Positions 1 to 11,343 of a stretch of DNA of 64,000 bases are shown one piece after another. The notes under the pieces are model-generated. The model was not told the DNA's origin, made no database searches, and saw nothing but the letters and a program-made list of their open reading frames with translations. The stretch lies in NCBI RefSeq assembly GCF_018687715.1, contig NC_056767.1, positions 1,488,001 to 1,552,000 on the forward strand. The letters run 5' to 3'. Position 1 is the first letter of the stretch. Each line of letters starts with the position of its first letter. The position numbers were made by a program, and so were the translations under genes. The DNA is from Carya illinoinensis (lineage: Eukaryota; Streptophyta; Magnoliopsida; Fagales; Juglandaceae).

Positions 1-66
<66 letters not shown>
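1..66. repeat. (AG)n microsatellite
   Basis: An uninterrupted AG dinucleotide run opens the window and probably continues to the left of it. Confidence 0.97.
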
Positions 67-68
<2 letters not shown>

Positions 69-1546
69 ATGACTAGTTCGGCACCAAGAGATATTTTTCT
101 TTCCCCAATCCACCCGACTTGCATCCTAAAAACTAAGATAAGGCGCAATGTGCACCTTAAATCATCTTCAGCTTGAATGTGCAGTTTGTGGTTCATATTC
201 AACTTTTTCAGTAATTTATGATACACATCACAAAAATGGTACACACTATCCTATTGTCCATGCTATGTTATGAAATACAAATCACTGATTTGGAAAGGTC
301 TCTTACCTTCTTTGAATTGTTGTTGGTGGGTTGAAGTTCATCAATGTTTTATTTTCAATTTTTAAAGTCTTACTCTGTAGCCATACGGGGGAGGTTGTCC
401 TAGCAAGCCATCTCTACATGGAAATGTCAGTCACGTACTTCTAATTTAATTAATTGATCTAACTTAAAAAAAAAAAAGTGATGGCAAATTGTTGTCACCA
501 GTCTGCAATAAGTAAACAGCTGAATAAATCACTAAGGGAAATATCAACACGGAACTGCATAATTGTCCCGATATCGACTTCTACATATTATTCAAATTTT
601 GTTGTACTCTATCCCCCAAAAGAACTGATCTCTGAAGAATGGAAAGATGGTCGTCCGACACTTATGTTGAATAAGAAAACATTTCGAGTTTTCTTGATGT
701 TGAATCATGTTTTCAGAAATAGGAAGCAATCATATAATTCAATCATCCGGCTCTGAGATGTGAGGTTTTGCTCTAAGATTAAACTAGAGCTTGTCAACCC
801 TTTTTCGGGAGTTTTGCTTAATGTTTACACAAATAGGAAACTAAGTAAAAAGGCTTTAGGGGTTAGGCACTTAGGCTTCTTTGTGCTCCAAGTTTAATTA
901 GAGCTTGTAATTTCAATCTTCCCTTTAAGAATAGGCTACATATATCTTCTTAGATAGGAGAGAGAGAATATTTGAAATTCTGACTACCACAAACAATTAC
1001 CATATAAAATAAAAAAGGAGAGAGACAATACAAAAATACTAGTGTACAAGAGAAATAGATAACTAACAGAAAATTAGAAGATTAGAAGAGGAGTAGAAAT
1101 ATGAGAATTGGTCAAAATTAGAAATTCACCTGCTATATCTGGAGACTTGGAACTTTCGAGATCTCCGAGAACATCACCTGAAATTTGAAGAGAATAACTT
1201 AGAGAATTTAGATTCTAAAAAGGAAACAAATATTCGATGGAGAAGAAGGTGGAGAGGAAGATTGATTCATCCCCTGAAAGCAAAGATAATCCATATATCA
1301 AAACAGCATCATGAAACTCAATTGGAAAAATGAATGTTTAGTTTCCAGTTTTCTAACATAAAAATGTAATGTAATATTTTCAATAACTTTATATGGATTA
1401 ATTGCATCTCTACAAATAGTTGAAGTAAAAATCTACCCATTAAGAAATGTTTGTCATAAAATGTAACGTACCTTTTCTTTGATTATGTTTTGTATTGTGG
1501 CATTGAGGTCTCCTTGTAGCAGTGGTTGAAAAGTTTCAGACTCCAT
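67..1546. other. Intergenic DNA without a recognised gene
   Basis: No family is recognisable in the short ORFs here. Positions about 757-870 resemble a stretch that recurs near 3605-3710 and 7990-8090 (an 'agagcttgtc' plus 'gggagttttgc' signature), so a fragment of the A/B repeat block may lie here. The remainder is AT-rich and unremarkable. Confidence 0.5.
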
Positions 1547-1830
1547 CTACGCTCCATTTAGCTTAGGTGTTTTTGTACTTGTTGAAACCAACATTTTTAT
1601 TTCATCTAGGGTTGGCCACTCAAAAGCATAAAAACATTCTAATTTTGGTAAATTTATGAGCCAGAGGGTCTTCACTTGATAGAATGCAATCACATCTTTA
1701 TTCTCTTCATCTCCCCATTCTTTTGCAAGGATTTCTTCCATTTGTTTGCAGTCATGTACTTCTATTATTTCTAATTTCACAAGAAGTTTTGCTATGGATG
1801 GTGTGAATAAACATTTCAAACTATTACATA
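1547..1830 (-). pseudogene. Detached LRR fragment of a CC-NBS-LRR resistance gene
   Basis: The minus strand encodes about 90 residues of plant NLR leucine-rich-repeat sequence with the family signature [13 protein letters not shown] followed by a C-K-Q-MEEIL segment and an FEWPTLDEI segment. This is the typical end of an LRR repeat in RPS2/At4g27190-like proteins. The reading frame can be followed upstream to a C-N-S-L-K motif near 1830, where homology stops and repeat DNA starts. No P-loop or NB-ARC lies nearby. It is on the same strand as the NLR at 11.2-16.4 kb and begins close to the point in an LRR unit that this gene would reach after its truncated exon, so it may be the severed 3' part of that gene. 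It could also be an independent relic. Confidence 0.75.
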
Positions 1831-1839
1831 TCTATACTA

Positions 1840-2268
1840 GTATGTGTGAACCATATATGAAATAGATATATGCTATCATATTATGTATATGTATTAATAA
1901 TTTTTGTAGGCATATAATATATTGTTATTATGGATAAATATCAACTAGTTAGATATTAATTATTTATGAACTTTTAAAATCCTATACTTTAATAGAGATT
2001 CTACTTGTTAGTTGTACAAATTTAATATTAGATTTTTTTCTTTTTTTATTTATCTAATTTATTAATTTTTAAATCTTATACAAAAAATAAAAAATAAACA
2101 ATTCGAGCCAAGCTCGAGCTCGAGTTGGAAATTGATCTTACCGAGTTAAGCTCGAATAAAAAATAAATAAAAATTTCAAGCTCGCTCGAACTCAAATATT
2201 TTGAGTTGAGCCGAGCTTGACAAGCTAAAGACCGACTCGGCTTGGCTCGATTACAACCCTATCCATTA
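1840..2268 (+). repeat. Dispersed repeat, copy 1 (inverted relative to 58.6 kb)
   Basis: An AT-rich stretch followed by an alternating 'gctcgag/gagctcg' rich tail ends in 'gattacaaccct'. Its reverse complement recurs at about 58650-58983 with the same order of motifs, including 'gataaatatcaactagtt' and the CTCGAG-rich tail. The terminal 'agggttgtaatc' resembles termini of hAT-type non-autonomous elements, but I could not define target duplications, so the class is open. Confidence 0.65.
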
Positions 2269-2800
2269 ATGTTCCCATGCAAGATAACAGTCGAAAGTTA
2301 AATAGAATGCTTATAGACAGCTCAGCCAAGGTCCCAAGGAACATTAATCCAATTCGATTCAACAACAGTGTATCAAATGTACAAAGATTTAGTCTTGTTT
2401 TTTCAATGACAAATCTTAAATGTGATCGGTTATTTTTTTTTTCACTTGGTGATATTTGTTGGACTTACAAAAGCTTATAGCTAATAAGAAATAATGGATT
2501 AATCACTTCATCGGTATTCTAATGTGCTTTTTAAGTATTTAAGTAATCACAACCCAATTAGCAATGTGCTCATTTTGAGCTTAACTTGACTTTAGTCTTC
2601 TACGAGATTCAAAAGGGCAGTAATCGTTGAATACGCATTTTCAAACCTTCAACTTCTAATAACTCCAATATTTAGAACAGATACAGTATAGAATTTGAAA
2701 ATGAATACCATTTTCTACTACAGAGCTCTATTTGTGTGTTCTGTGTGGGAGCCTCTCCAACTTTATACTAGTCATCTAACTAGCAACACCATTTCCAAAT

Positions 2801-2953
2801 TTACTGCAGAGGGTTTGGTTGTCCATCTTTCTCCAAAAATGCAGTAGGTAAGGGTAGCTCTGGAGGTAATTGCCGATGAAAAGCATCAATTGTAGCCGCA
2901 ACACCATCATCTTTCTCAATCGATTTTGCCAGTTCCATTGCTTGAGATTTAAG
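2801..2953 (-). CDS. Terminal exon of an unidentified membrane protein (block A copy)
   Basis: After a good acceptor (tttccag) the minus strand encodes 50 residues ending in a stop: an acidic/basic helix (ELAKSIEKDDGV), then FHRQLPPELPLPTAFLEKDG and a short tail. The reading frame is also open in the two other block copies (about 6950-7105 and 10757-10912), which argues that it was once a real exon. It joins in phase to the exon at 3031-3089, which codes for a hydrophobic segment. I do not recognise the family. It may be a gene remnant rather than an expressed gene, because no upstream exons were identified. Confidence 0.45.
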   Translation of the reverse strand, partial: LKSQAMELAKSIEKDDGVAATIDAFHRQLPPELPLPTAFLEKDGQPNPLQ

Positions 2954-3030
2954 CTGGAAATGTTGATTAATTAAATTAAATCAATCGATTTTACAAGAGA
3001 AGTGTGTAAAGTTAATCAAATTCTACTTAC

Positions 3031-3089
3031 TAACAGCTTGAGCTTTCTTATCCAAACATAAAGCAAAACTGACCACATGCAGCAAAACA
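3031..3089 (-). CDS. Penultimate exon with a membrane-like segment (block A copy)
   Basis: This is a short exon between an acceptor (ccccag) and a consensus donor (gtaagt). In the frame that joins exon 2801-2953 it encodes a hydrophobic stretch FCCMWSVLLYVW followed by IRKLKLL, which looks like a transmembrane helix with a basic cytosolic edge. In block B the donor GT has become TT, and in block C the local sequence is shifted, so only copy A keeps normal signals. Product unknown. Confidence 0.4.
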
Positions 3090-3346
3090 CTGGGGACACA
3101 ACCAATCATGAGGGAATTCCATTAAACAAATTCTCAAAAATATGCATAGTGCAGTGACATTCAATGCAAATCGATTAGTTTAATTTCAAATATTGTATCT
3201 ATGGCATGGATACAATCTTTGAGGCTTTCAAATGTTCCACAGGGGAAGTAATATGCCGAATTCATGTCATTTGAAATATCCACATTTAGGTTGCTAGCAA
3301 ACATCTTGTTTATATCCATATTGAAGAAGGCCATACAACCACTAGG

Positions 3347-3379
<33 letters not shown>

Positions 3380-3709
3380 AAATTCTTGTCCAAAGTTAAA
3401 GGCCTCAAATGAGAGAGAGAATCACACGTACAGTAGTAGGTAAGCATGGAGTTCGAATTTTGTACTTAATTATAAAATTTCTCTTCTAGGAGGAAAAAAA
3501 TAATACTGCATTTGGATATGGAAACATTCTGTTGCAACGAAGGCAAAAAGACTGAGCTCATGAAGATCAATACGGCCCTATTCTTTCTCCTATGATTTAT
3601 CTGACATTGAGTGTGAGGTTTTGTTATAAGAATAAATTAGAGCTTGTCTCCCCTTTTTTGGGGAGTTTTGCCCAATGTTTTAATGAATAGGAAATTTAGT
3701 AAAAATGCT

Positions 3710-3960
3710 TAACAAACAAGTGCTCGAGTTTAGTACTTGCATTGCGAGGTAAGGCCTAATGTTATCCTGAACAACGATCCCCGCCTAAGCGAGCAAGTGC
3801 TAGAGTCTGATACTCGTGCCTTAAATGAGCGTTAGAGTCTACACTTGTGCCACAAACAAGCTCTTCAGTCTAATCACGATCGACATCGATGGCAAATAAG
3901 CATTTGAGTGTAACACTCACACTGCAAGGTAACAACTAAAGCATGCTACCCTGGTCTCTG
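3710..3960. repeat. Degenerate minisatellite (block A copy)
   Basis: Several imperfect units of roughly 30-40 bp share a pattern like 'gagcaagtgctagagtctgatactcg' with variants 'gcgttagagtctacac' and 'catttgagtgtaacac'. The same array is present in block B at about 8085-8330. Confidence 0.6.
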
Positions 3961-4570
3961 GTGACCTAACAACCGTGATTATTGTGTCAATACAATTAAA
4001 TTTATGCAATTGAATAAAATAGAGACCACCTTTTCTACAAAAAACCACTTGATATAAACGAGCAATAGAATAAATTAACATGACTGATCTAACAAAATAT
4101 TACCACAGCCAATTTAGAAATCCGTCTGCATTAAATCCAAATTATCAAATTTACTAAAAGAAATTGCATAACAATGCTGCAAAACTGGCACTTGGGTTTG
4201 AAACTTTAAGAGGGAAGATATTATTTGAAAAATAGATATTTATTGCATTCTTCCTCTCCGTATTGTTTTGGGCTGTGAGTCCGCTCTGCCCTTCCCAATA
4301 GAATAACAACATGCAATTGAGACAAAAACCTTCAGTCCAAATAACATAACCTAAAATAAAGGAGTACAGTAAATAATCCCCATAAGTTTTCAGTATAGGA
4401 GGCTGCTGCTGCCTGGTCCTACAGTAATTGAGCAGCGTGTTTTTTTCTATTCTTCTAGCATGGTCTATTGTGGAAAGTTTGTATTTCAATGCAGACCAAA
4501 AATAAAACTTGCATGGTTAGGAGACATACCAATTGAGAAGAATGAGAGCCAACCGAACCGAGCACATTCT

Positions 4571-5057
4571 CCATTATATAATCAGACTCCACCTACCACT
4601 AACCCAAAGGCATTTAATAGCCATCGAAAACTGGTACGCAATATCCACTGGATATTTATTGGCCATCCACAATCACTCTCGCTTGATGGCAGCAATAGAC
4701 AAGTTGTTGAGCTTCAGCCTTTAAATCTCCATGGACCATGCATGACAGCTAGCTGCATTGACAGGTACGGCCGAAAGCTAGAGATTGCTACTATATATGC
4801 ATCGTTAGCATCTCTGTAATTCTTATCCGAATTATATTATCTAAATCAGAAGTGATCAGATCAGAAAATAGGCATTATGTGTACCTCTCTGTATTGAACC
4901 ATGCAATTGGCCGATTAAGTACTTACTCAAGAGAATCTCAATTGAAGAGAAAGCATCTTGGTTTGCAACAAGATCAAACTAATTACGAACCAATCTATTA
5001 GCCTTAATTTCTACAGAAAATATAACTTGAACTGTTTTTTGTAAGCAATCTCATGAA
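4571..5057. other. Intergenic DNA, nothing recognised
   Basis: A short plus-strand ORF across 4460-4819 shows no family resemblance and overlaps the end of block A. I see no other structure. Confidence 0.4.
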
Positions 5058-5340
5058 TGGATATGTAAGCAAGTGCAGATTCACTTTCTACAATAGCAAC
5101 TCAATATATAATATATCATTTCATTAAGTTCGATAAAAGAAAAAAAAGAAATTAAGATAAACTAAAAAAGAATAAAAGGAGAATGGCAAAGAGAATGTGC
5201 TCTTGCTTGGCCATTGTGCCATCAAAAGTTCTTTCATTTGCATATTTGCCTTCATTAATTCTCTTCACATCATATAGAGGAGTTCACAGTGACACAATAT
5301 TTCGTTTTTCAGGCTGAGAGGGTGAAGGAAAGGTTTTAAG
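5058..5340. repeat. Dispersed repeat pair, copy 1 (partner at 20.46-20.84 kb)
   Basis: Shared landmarks with the partner are 'gtaagcaagtgcagattcact', 'ggagaatggcaaagagaatgtg' versus 'aaaaggccaagagaatgtga', 'ggagttcaca.tgacaca' and 'ggctgagagggtgaaggaaaggttt'. The orientation is the same. The partner is about 100 bp longer because of insertions. No coding potential is evident. Confidence 0.7.
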
Positions 5341-6659
5341 CGAACGTAAGTACGTACTTGTTAAACTCAATGGCTAATTATTGACTAACAAGATCTGTCT
5401 TGCATGCATGCAATTGGAAAAATAAACTGAGCTATGGCTAATAAATTAATGAAACTAATCAATTTCCATTTTTTATTATTTAAAAGTGATAATAAAGGCT
5501 TTTAGCTTTAATTTGTTTTTTCCTTAACCAGAGTAGATGATTATGTTTTACCAAAACTTGAGATGAAAAACAGCAAACAGTTTTTCATATGTTGGTAGGC
5601 TGCATCACACTCAAATTCTCGTGGGTCTTATGTATATATATTCTTGAGTTCGTTCCAATTTATAACAAGGCAATATGCAGTTTCTAGAACTGGACTATCT
5701 TTTTTTGCATTAGACTGTCTTATTTGGTTAAGAAATTGAAAAAGCATCTCAATTAGAGAAGAATAGCCTGGTAATTAAATGACAAACAGCAGACCTGAAA
5801 ATAAGAGCCTTTTCAAATGACAAGAGAGTAGAGGTCTTGATATATATATCGAGAGTAGGTGAATAGCAGAATATTCACAACAGTCCAAAGATGTAAAACA
5901 AGCTCTATATTTTCCCATTAGCCTGTTTATTCAATGAACTTTAAACAATGTTCTTCAGAGTGCTTCAACCTTCCCATTAGCCTGTTTATTCAACGAACCT
6001 TTCGGTCCTAGTAGACTAATGGCTTCACCCCTATCCCTTTAACAGAATCAAATTTCTGGTTACAGAAACATATACTGTCATATGGATTGAAAAACAAACC
6101 GTGTGGGTTTGTAATTGCTTAATGTCTACTTGCAAAACAATGAGGATTTTTCTTTGTTTCCAATTTTCAAATTAAAGCAAAGAAATTCCCTAGTACAAAG
6201 GCAAATCAATTTTCATATTGGACATTGCAGCAGAACTCACTGCAAAAATAATTCATTGCCACAACCAAGCGACCAAAAAGTAATACCATTTTCATTGGCA
6301 GAATTTTTATGCAACCTGTCTCAAGCAGGCCTAACAACCCTCTAGAACCTCTGTTTTGGGATGAGTTATGAGTGCTAAAAACTTCCAAAAAATGTACTGA
6401 CGAATTATGAGTAATATTTTTCAAGCTGTCTCTTTCCGAGAGAGAGAATTATGAATTAGTGTTGAATTAGTAGATAGATTAGCCAGACTAGATTTGAATC
6501 TTTTAACTGATTAAAGTGTTGCAGTACCATATACACTAACTGCAGATAGATTTGAATCTTTTGCTGATGAAAAAAATCTACCCTTTTGCAATATACATCC
6601 CAAACTCTGAAAAGTTGTGGAGGAAAAACAGAAAGAAGAAAAACAAGAGTTAGGGGCAT
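5341..6659. other. Intergenic DNA, nothing recognised
   Basis: AT-rich sequence with only short ORFs. A phrase around 5917-5997 ('cccattagcctgtttattcaa') occurs twice about 55 bp apart, a small local duplication. Confidence 0.4.
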
Positions 6660-9615
6660 ATTTTAAGTAATCACACCCCAACTAGCAATGTACTCATTTT
6701 AAGCTTAACTTGACTTTGGTCTTCTATGAGATTCAAACGGGGAGTAATCATTGAATAGGGCATTTTCAAACTTTCAACTTCTAATAACTCCAATATTTAG
6801 AACAGATACAGTATAGAATTTGAAAATGAATACCATTAATTTTATACTACACAGCTCCATTTGTGTGTTCTGTGTGGGAGCCTCTCCAACTTTATACTAG
6901 TCATCTAACTAGCAACACCATTTCCCCAAATTTGAAGAAAAAACCACTGCAGAGGGTTTGGTTGTCCATCTTTCTCCAAAAATGCAGTAGGTACAGGTAG
7001 CACTGGAGGTAAATGCCGATGAAAAGCATCACTTGTAGCCACAACACCATCATCTTTCTCAATCGATTCTCCCAGGTCCATTGCTCTTGGTTTAAACTGG
7101 AAATGCTGATTAATTAAATTAAATCAATCGACTTTACAAGAGAAGTGTGTAAAGTTGATTAAATTCTACTTAATAACAGTTTGAGCTTTCTTATCCAATC
7201 ATAAAGCAAAACTGACCGCATACAGCAAAACACTGGGGACACAACCAATCATGAGGGCATTCCATTAAACAAATTCTAAAAAATAGGCATAGTGCAGTGA
7301 CATACAATGCAAGATTGATTAGTTTAATTTCAAAGAGAGAGAGTGCGAGAGAGAGGCGTCACACATTTCTAAAGAGAAAATGCAAAGAGTAAGTTTCAAA
7401 TGAAAATATAGAAACTATGGTGTAGTGTAAGCAAAACCATTTTAAAGGAAAAATTTTGGCACGTATTGCTTTTTCGAAAAAATGATGCATGGCATAATTT
7501 ATCATTTAGGAAAAAACTAAAATATAACAAAGGCGGAAAAAAAAAATCTATGGCATGGATACAACCTATGAGGCTTTCAAATGTTCCACAGGACCACAAT
7601 AATAAGAAGAGCAGGGGAAGCAATATGCCAGATTCATATGTCATTTGAAATATCCACATTTAGGTTGCTAGCAAACATCTTGTTTATATCCATATTGAAG
7701 AAGTTTATATCCATATTGAAGAAGGCCATACAACCACTTGGAAAAAAAAAAAAAAAAAAAAAAACTTCCTTAAATTATTGTCCAGAGTTAAAGGCCTCAA
7801 ATGAGAGAGGGAATCACTCATACAATAGTAGGTAAGTAGGAGTTGAAAATTTGTATTTAAAATAATTAAAATTTCTCTTCTAGGAGGAAAAAAATGATTA
7901 CTGCATTTGGATATGGAAACATTCTGTTGCAACAAGGCAAAAAGACTGAGCTCATGAAGATCAATTAGGCCCTATTGTTTCTCCTATGATTTATCTGACC
8001 TAGACAATAAATTAGAGCTTGTCTCCCCTTTTTTGGGGAGTTTTGCTCAATGTTTTAATGAATAGGAAATTTAGTAAAAATGCTTAACAAACAAGTGCTC
8101 GAGTTTAGTACTTGCATCGCCAGGTAATGCCTACCTAATGTTATCCCTAAGAACGATCCCTGCCTAAGCGAGCAAGTGCTAGAGTCTGATACTCGTGCCT
8201 TAAACGAGCGTTAGAGTCTAACACATGTGCCACAAACAAGCTCTTCAGTCTAACACTCGTGTTGTAGGTAAATTATAAGCGTTTGAGTGTAACACTCCCG
8301 CTGGAAGGTAACAACTAAAGCATGCTAACCTGGTATCTGGTGACCTTACACTGTGATTATTGTGTCAGTACAATTAAATTTATTCAATTGAATAAAATAG
8401 AGACCACCTTTTCTAGAAAAAAAATACACCATCAGATTAAGGAAAAGTCTACTCGCAGTCATGTGACTGCAGTCCCTAGGTATCGCGTTGGTTTGATGAA
8501 ACGGGGTGTTTAGCCCAAAAGGAAATCTGTTGGGGAACTTGAAACGATCGCTTTGGGTGTGGGTGGGAAAAGAAAACACAAAGACCAGGAATTGTCCACC
8601 CATACTAATGTCATATTGGTGAACCATTTTGAGGGAGTGGACATTCATGCTGAATGCCATTTTCTTTTCCTATTTCTCGTCCTCATTTTTTTTTTTTTTT
8701 TAAAGAAACAAAAATCATGGAAAAGTGTTTATTTTTGGCTTCAGGGGAACAAAAAGGAAGACCCAAAAGAAGATTCGTGACAACATTAATTGTAAGATTA
8801 GAATTCACTAACCGAGTCCCTCATTTGTCTGAATGTAATGATTGTACCCTCCAACAAATGGGAAAAATCCAAAAGCAGCAGCAAAGAAATATAATCCCCA
8901 TAAGGAAGAACTTCTTTGGCTGAGGATAGCACTTTCCCAGCACTGGTTTTGCTGCCTTAGTCTGCAGGGTGAAGTGTTAAAACCATTAAGAAATTGCTCT
9001 TATCAAACTGCAACATAGCAGCCTCTCACTGTGATATACTTTGATATCATCAGGATTCTAGAATCAAAGAGAAAAATGGTAACTTCACCAGCACTTGATA
9101 TAAACAAACAATAGAATAAATTAACATGACTGATCCAACAAAATATTACCACAGCCAAGTTTAGGAAACTGTCAGCATTAAATCCAAATTATCAAGTTTT
9201 ACTAAAAGAAATCGGATAATAATGCTGCTAAGCTGGTACTTGGGTTTGAAACTTTAAGAGGGAAGATATTATTTGAAAAATAGATATTTATTGCATTTTT
9301 CCTCTCAGTATTGTTTTGGGCTGTGAGTCCGCGCTGCCATTTTCAATAGAATAACAACATGCGTTTGAGACAAAAACCTTCAATCCAAATAACACAACCT
9401 AAAATAAAGGAGTACAGTAAATAATCCCCATAAGTTTTCAGCATAGGAGGCTGCTGCTGCTTGGTCCTACAGTAATTGCGCAGAGTGTTTTTTTCTATTC
9501 TTCTAGCATGGTCTATCGTGGAAAGTTTGTATTTCAATGCTGACCAAATATAAAACTTACATGTGAGGAGACATACCAATTGAGAAGAATGAGAGTCAAC
9601 CAAACCAAGCAAATG
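6660..9615. repeat. Block B of a triplicated segment
   Basis: The longest of the three copies, with the landmarks described for block A. It differs by an added GA-rich and AT-rich stretch at about 7330-7550, a duplicated phrase 'gtttatatccatattgaagaa' at 7682-7725, and about 670 bp at 8421-9092 absent from A. It retains the terminal exon (about 6950-7105) but its preceding donor is mutated, so this copy is probably non-functional. Confidence 0.8.
8421..9092. other. Block B-specific segment
   Basis: Block A runs directly from 'agagaccaccttttct' into 'cacttgatataaac', while block B has about 670 bp between these points. It could be an insertion in B or a deletion in A. I see no terminal repeats or clear target duplication, and the short ORFs in it match nothing I know. 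Confidence 0.55.
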
Positions 9616-9692
9616 CTCAATATCCTCGGAATGAAAAACCTTGCTGCAAACTGGGCAGACTCCCATATTCTCTCCCATTGCTCCATGTGGGT
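9577..9692 (-). CDS. Isolated exon encoding a C2H2-like zinc-binding motif
   Basis: This exon lies between a plausible acceptor (tttttttag) and a donor (gtatgt). The minus strand encodes a CPVCSKVFHSEDIEHLLG segment followed by a VDSH segment. The Cys-x2-Cys then spaced His arrangement resembles UBZ or C2H2 fingers. The homologous region in block A (about 4530-4570) keeps only the last few residues. The exon is on the same strand as the membrane-protein exons of the block and may belong to the same ancestral gene. Function not assigned. Confidence 0.4.
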
Positions 9693-9699
9693 CTAAAAA

Positions 9700-10465
9700 A
9701 ATTGGATCAGTTAGGATAGATCATTAAGATGGCAGAAAATTATAACTGATGAGAATATTTTCTCATCACATCACCCCATGCAAGACAAGTTCTTAAGTGC
9801 CAGCAAGCACCACTATTGGCAACCAAAAAAATCTGGATATGGGGACCAAAAGGCTCCACAAGTCAAACAGAAATTATGTCCCTTATCAAGATGATGAACC
9901 ATTTGAATGTGTACATGCCTATCAAGATGATGAACATGAGTCTATATCAATTATCAGAATTGCTTAGGGTCAGGAAGTAATTGGTAGCTATATAAGTGAA
10001 ATTCCATTCTGATAGCAAAATGAAATTTGGGTCAAAACAATGGAGAAGAAACACGTCAGATATGGTATGTCAACCAACGATGATATATCAAAAGGAAATT
10101 ATAGTCAATCACTGCCAGATGCAATGAGCTTATAATATATAGGCTAACATAGAAACTATCAACTTATCATTTAGACTCCCATCTTTCATTCTAGTATGAA
10201 GGCTAGTTTATTAAGTTTTATATAAAATATAGATATTTTGGTGTCATATTAAGCACATAATGCTACAATTGAGACCTTAAATAAATTTTTTCTACCTCGA
10301 TGAAGTCTAGAGGATAAAACCTCTGAACCAATTTTTTATATAGATCATCAAAGTTAAAAGAATTTTTTTTTGTTTATTTCACTTTCCATTCCATATAAAG
10401 AAACCTAATATTATATAGTAAAAAGAACTATGTGAACATATTAAGTAAAAAAAACTAGAGTTAGG
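9700..10465. other. Intergenic DNA, nothing recognised
   Basis: AT-rich spacer between blocks B and C. No ORF of note and no terminal repeats seen. Confidence 0.4.
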
Positions 10466-10469
10466 GGCA

Positions 10470-11168
10470 TGGTTTAAGTAATCACACCCCAACTAGCAAT
10501 GTACTCATTTTAAGCTTAACTTGACTTTGGTCTTCTATGAGATTCAAAAGGGCAGTAATCGTTGAAAAGGGCATTTTCAAACCCTCAACTTCTAATAACT
10601 CCAATATTTAGAACAGATACAATATAGAATTTGAAAATGAATACCATTAATTTTATACTACACAGCTCCATTTGTGTGTTCTGTGTGGGAGCCTCTCCAA
10701 CTTTATACTAGTCATCTAACTAGCAACACCATTTCCCCAAATTTGAAGAAAAAACCACTGCAGAGGTTTTAGTTGTCTATCTTTCTCCAAAAATGCAGTA
10801 GGTACGGGTAGCTCTGGGGGTAAATGCCGATGAAAAGCATCACTTGTAGCCGCAACACCATCATCTTTCTCAATCGATTTTGCCAGGTCCATTGCTCCTG
10901 GTTTAAACTGGAAATGCTGGTTAATTAAATTAAATCAATCGACTTTACAAGAGAAGTGTGTAAAGTTAATTAAATTCTACTTAACAACAGCTTGAGCTTT
11001 CTTATCCAAACATAAAGCAAAACTGACCACATGCAGCAAAACATTGGGAGTGGGGACACAACCAATCATGACGGCATTCCATTAAACAAATTCTCAAAAA
11101 TATGCATAGTGCAGTGACATACAATGCAAGATCGATTAGTTTAATTTCAGAGAGAGAGAGAGAGAGAG
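10470..11168. repeat. Block C of a triplicated segment (truncated)
   Basis: This is the first 600-700 bp of the A/B block, including the terminal exon equivalent (about 10757-10912). It ends in a GA microsatellite (about 11149-11168), immediately followed by the interrupted NLR exon. In blocks A and B the same position continues into further block sequence, so C is truncated here. Confidence 0.8.
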
Positions 11169-11199
11169 CCCCCGCGACAAGTTTGATTTTTGCATAGTG

Positions 11200-11343
11200 C
11201 ACTTCCAATGAATCACATTCAACCGCGACAAGTTGTTCTAGATTTCCCAAACTTTCAATCAAGTAGTAAGGAAATAGAGAACACATCTTTGTTTGATTTT
11301 CAGTCTCACTCAAATTTGGCTCATCTTGATTTGTCAATGTAAC
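11200..11343 (-). pseudogene. Truncated fourth exon of the NLR gene
   Basis: After an acceptor (ggtag) the minus strand continues the NLR in phase 0: a 48-residue stretch including FPYYLIESLGNLEQLVAVEC and ending DSLEV. In intact relatives this LRR unit goes on for many more residues. Here family resemblance stops at about 11200 and the sequence turns into a short duplicated phrase ('cgcgacaagtt', twice at 11173-11240) and the GA tract of block C. The frame stays open to a stop at 11002 by reading through block C, which would add an unrelated tail. The exon therefore looks broken. Confidence 0.7.

Larger units (their letters stand above)
2530..4570. repeat. Block A of a triplicated segment
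   Basis: This block is closely similar to block B (about 6660-9615) and, for its first 600 bp, to block C (about 10470-11150). Shared landmarks in order are a stretch starting 'agcaatgt(g)ctcattttgagcttaact', a conserved minus-strand exon pair, a poly-A run (3345-3374), a degenerate minisatellite (about 3710-3960) and a stretch encoding 'KYKLSTIDHARRIEK' on the minus strand. A is about 670 bp shorter than B because it lacks the sequence at B 8421-9092. Homology to B ends near 4570, inside the exon that in B encodes a Cys-rich motif. Confidence 0.8.

Noticed and set aside
3710..3960. CRISPR-like spaced repeats
   Set aside because: Units are imperfect, contiguous and in a plant genome; a minisatellite explains them.
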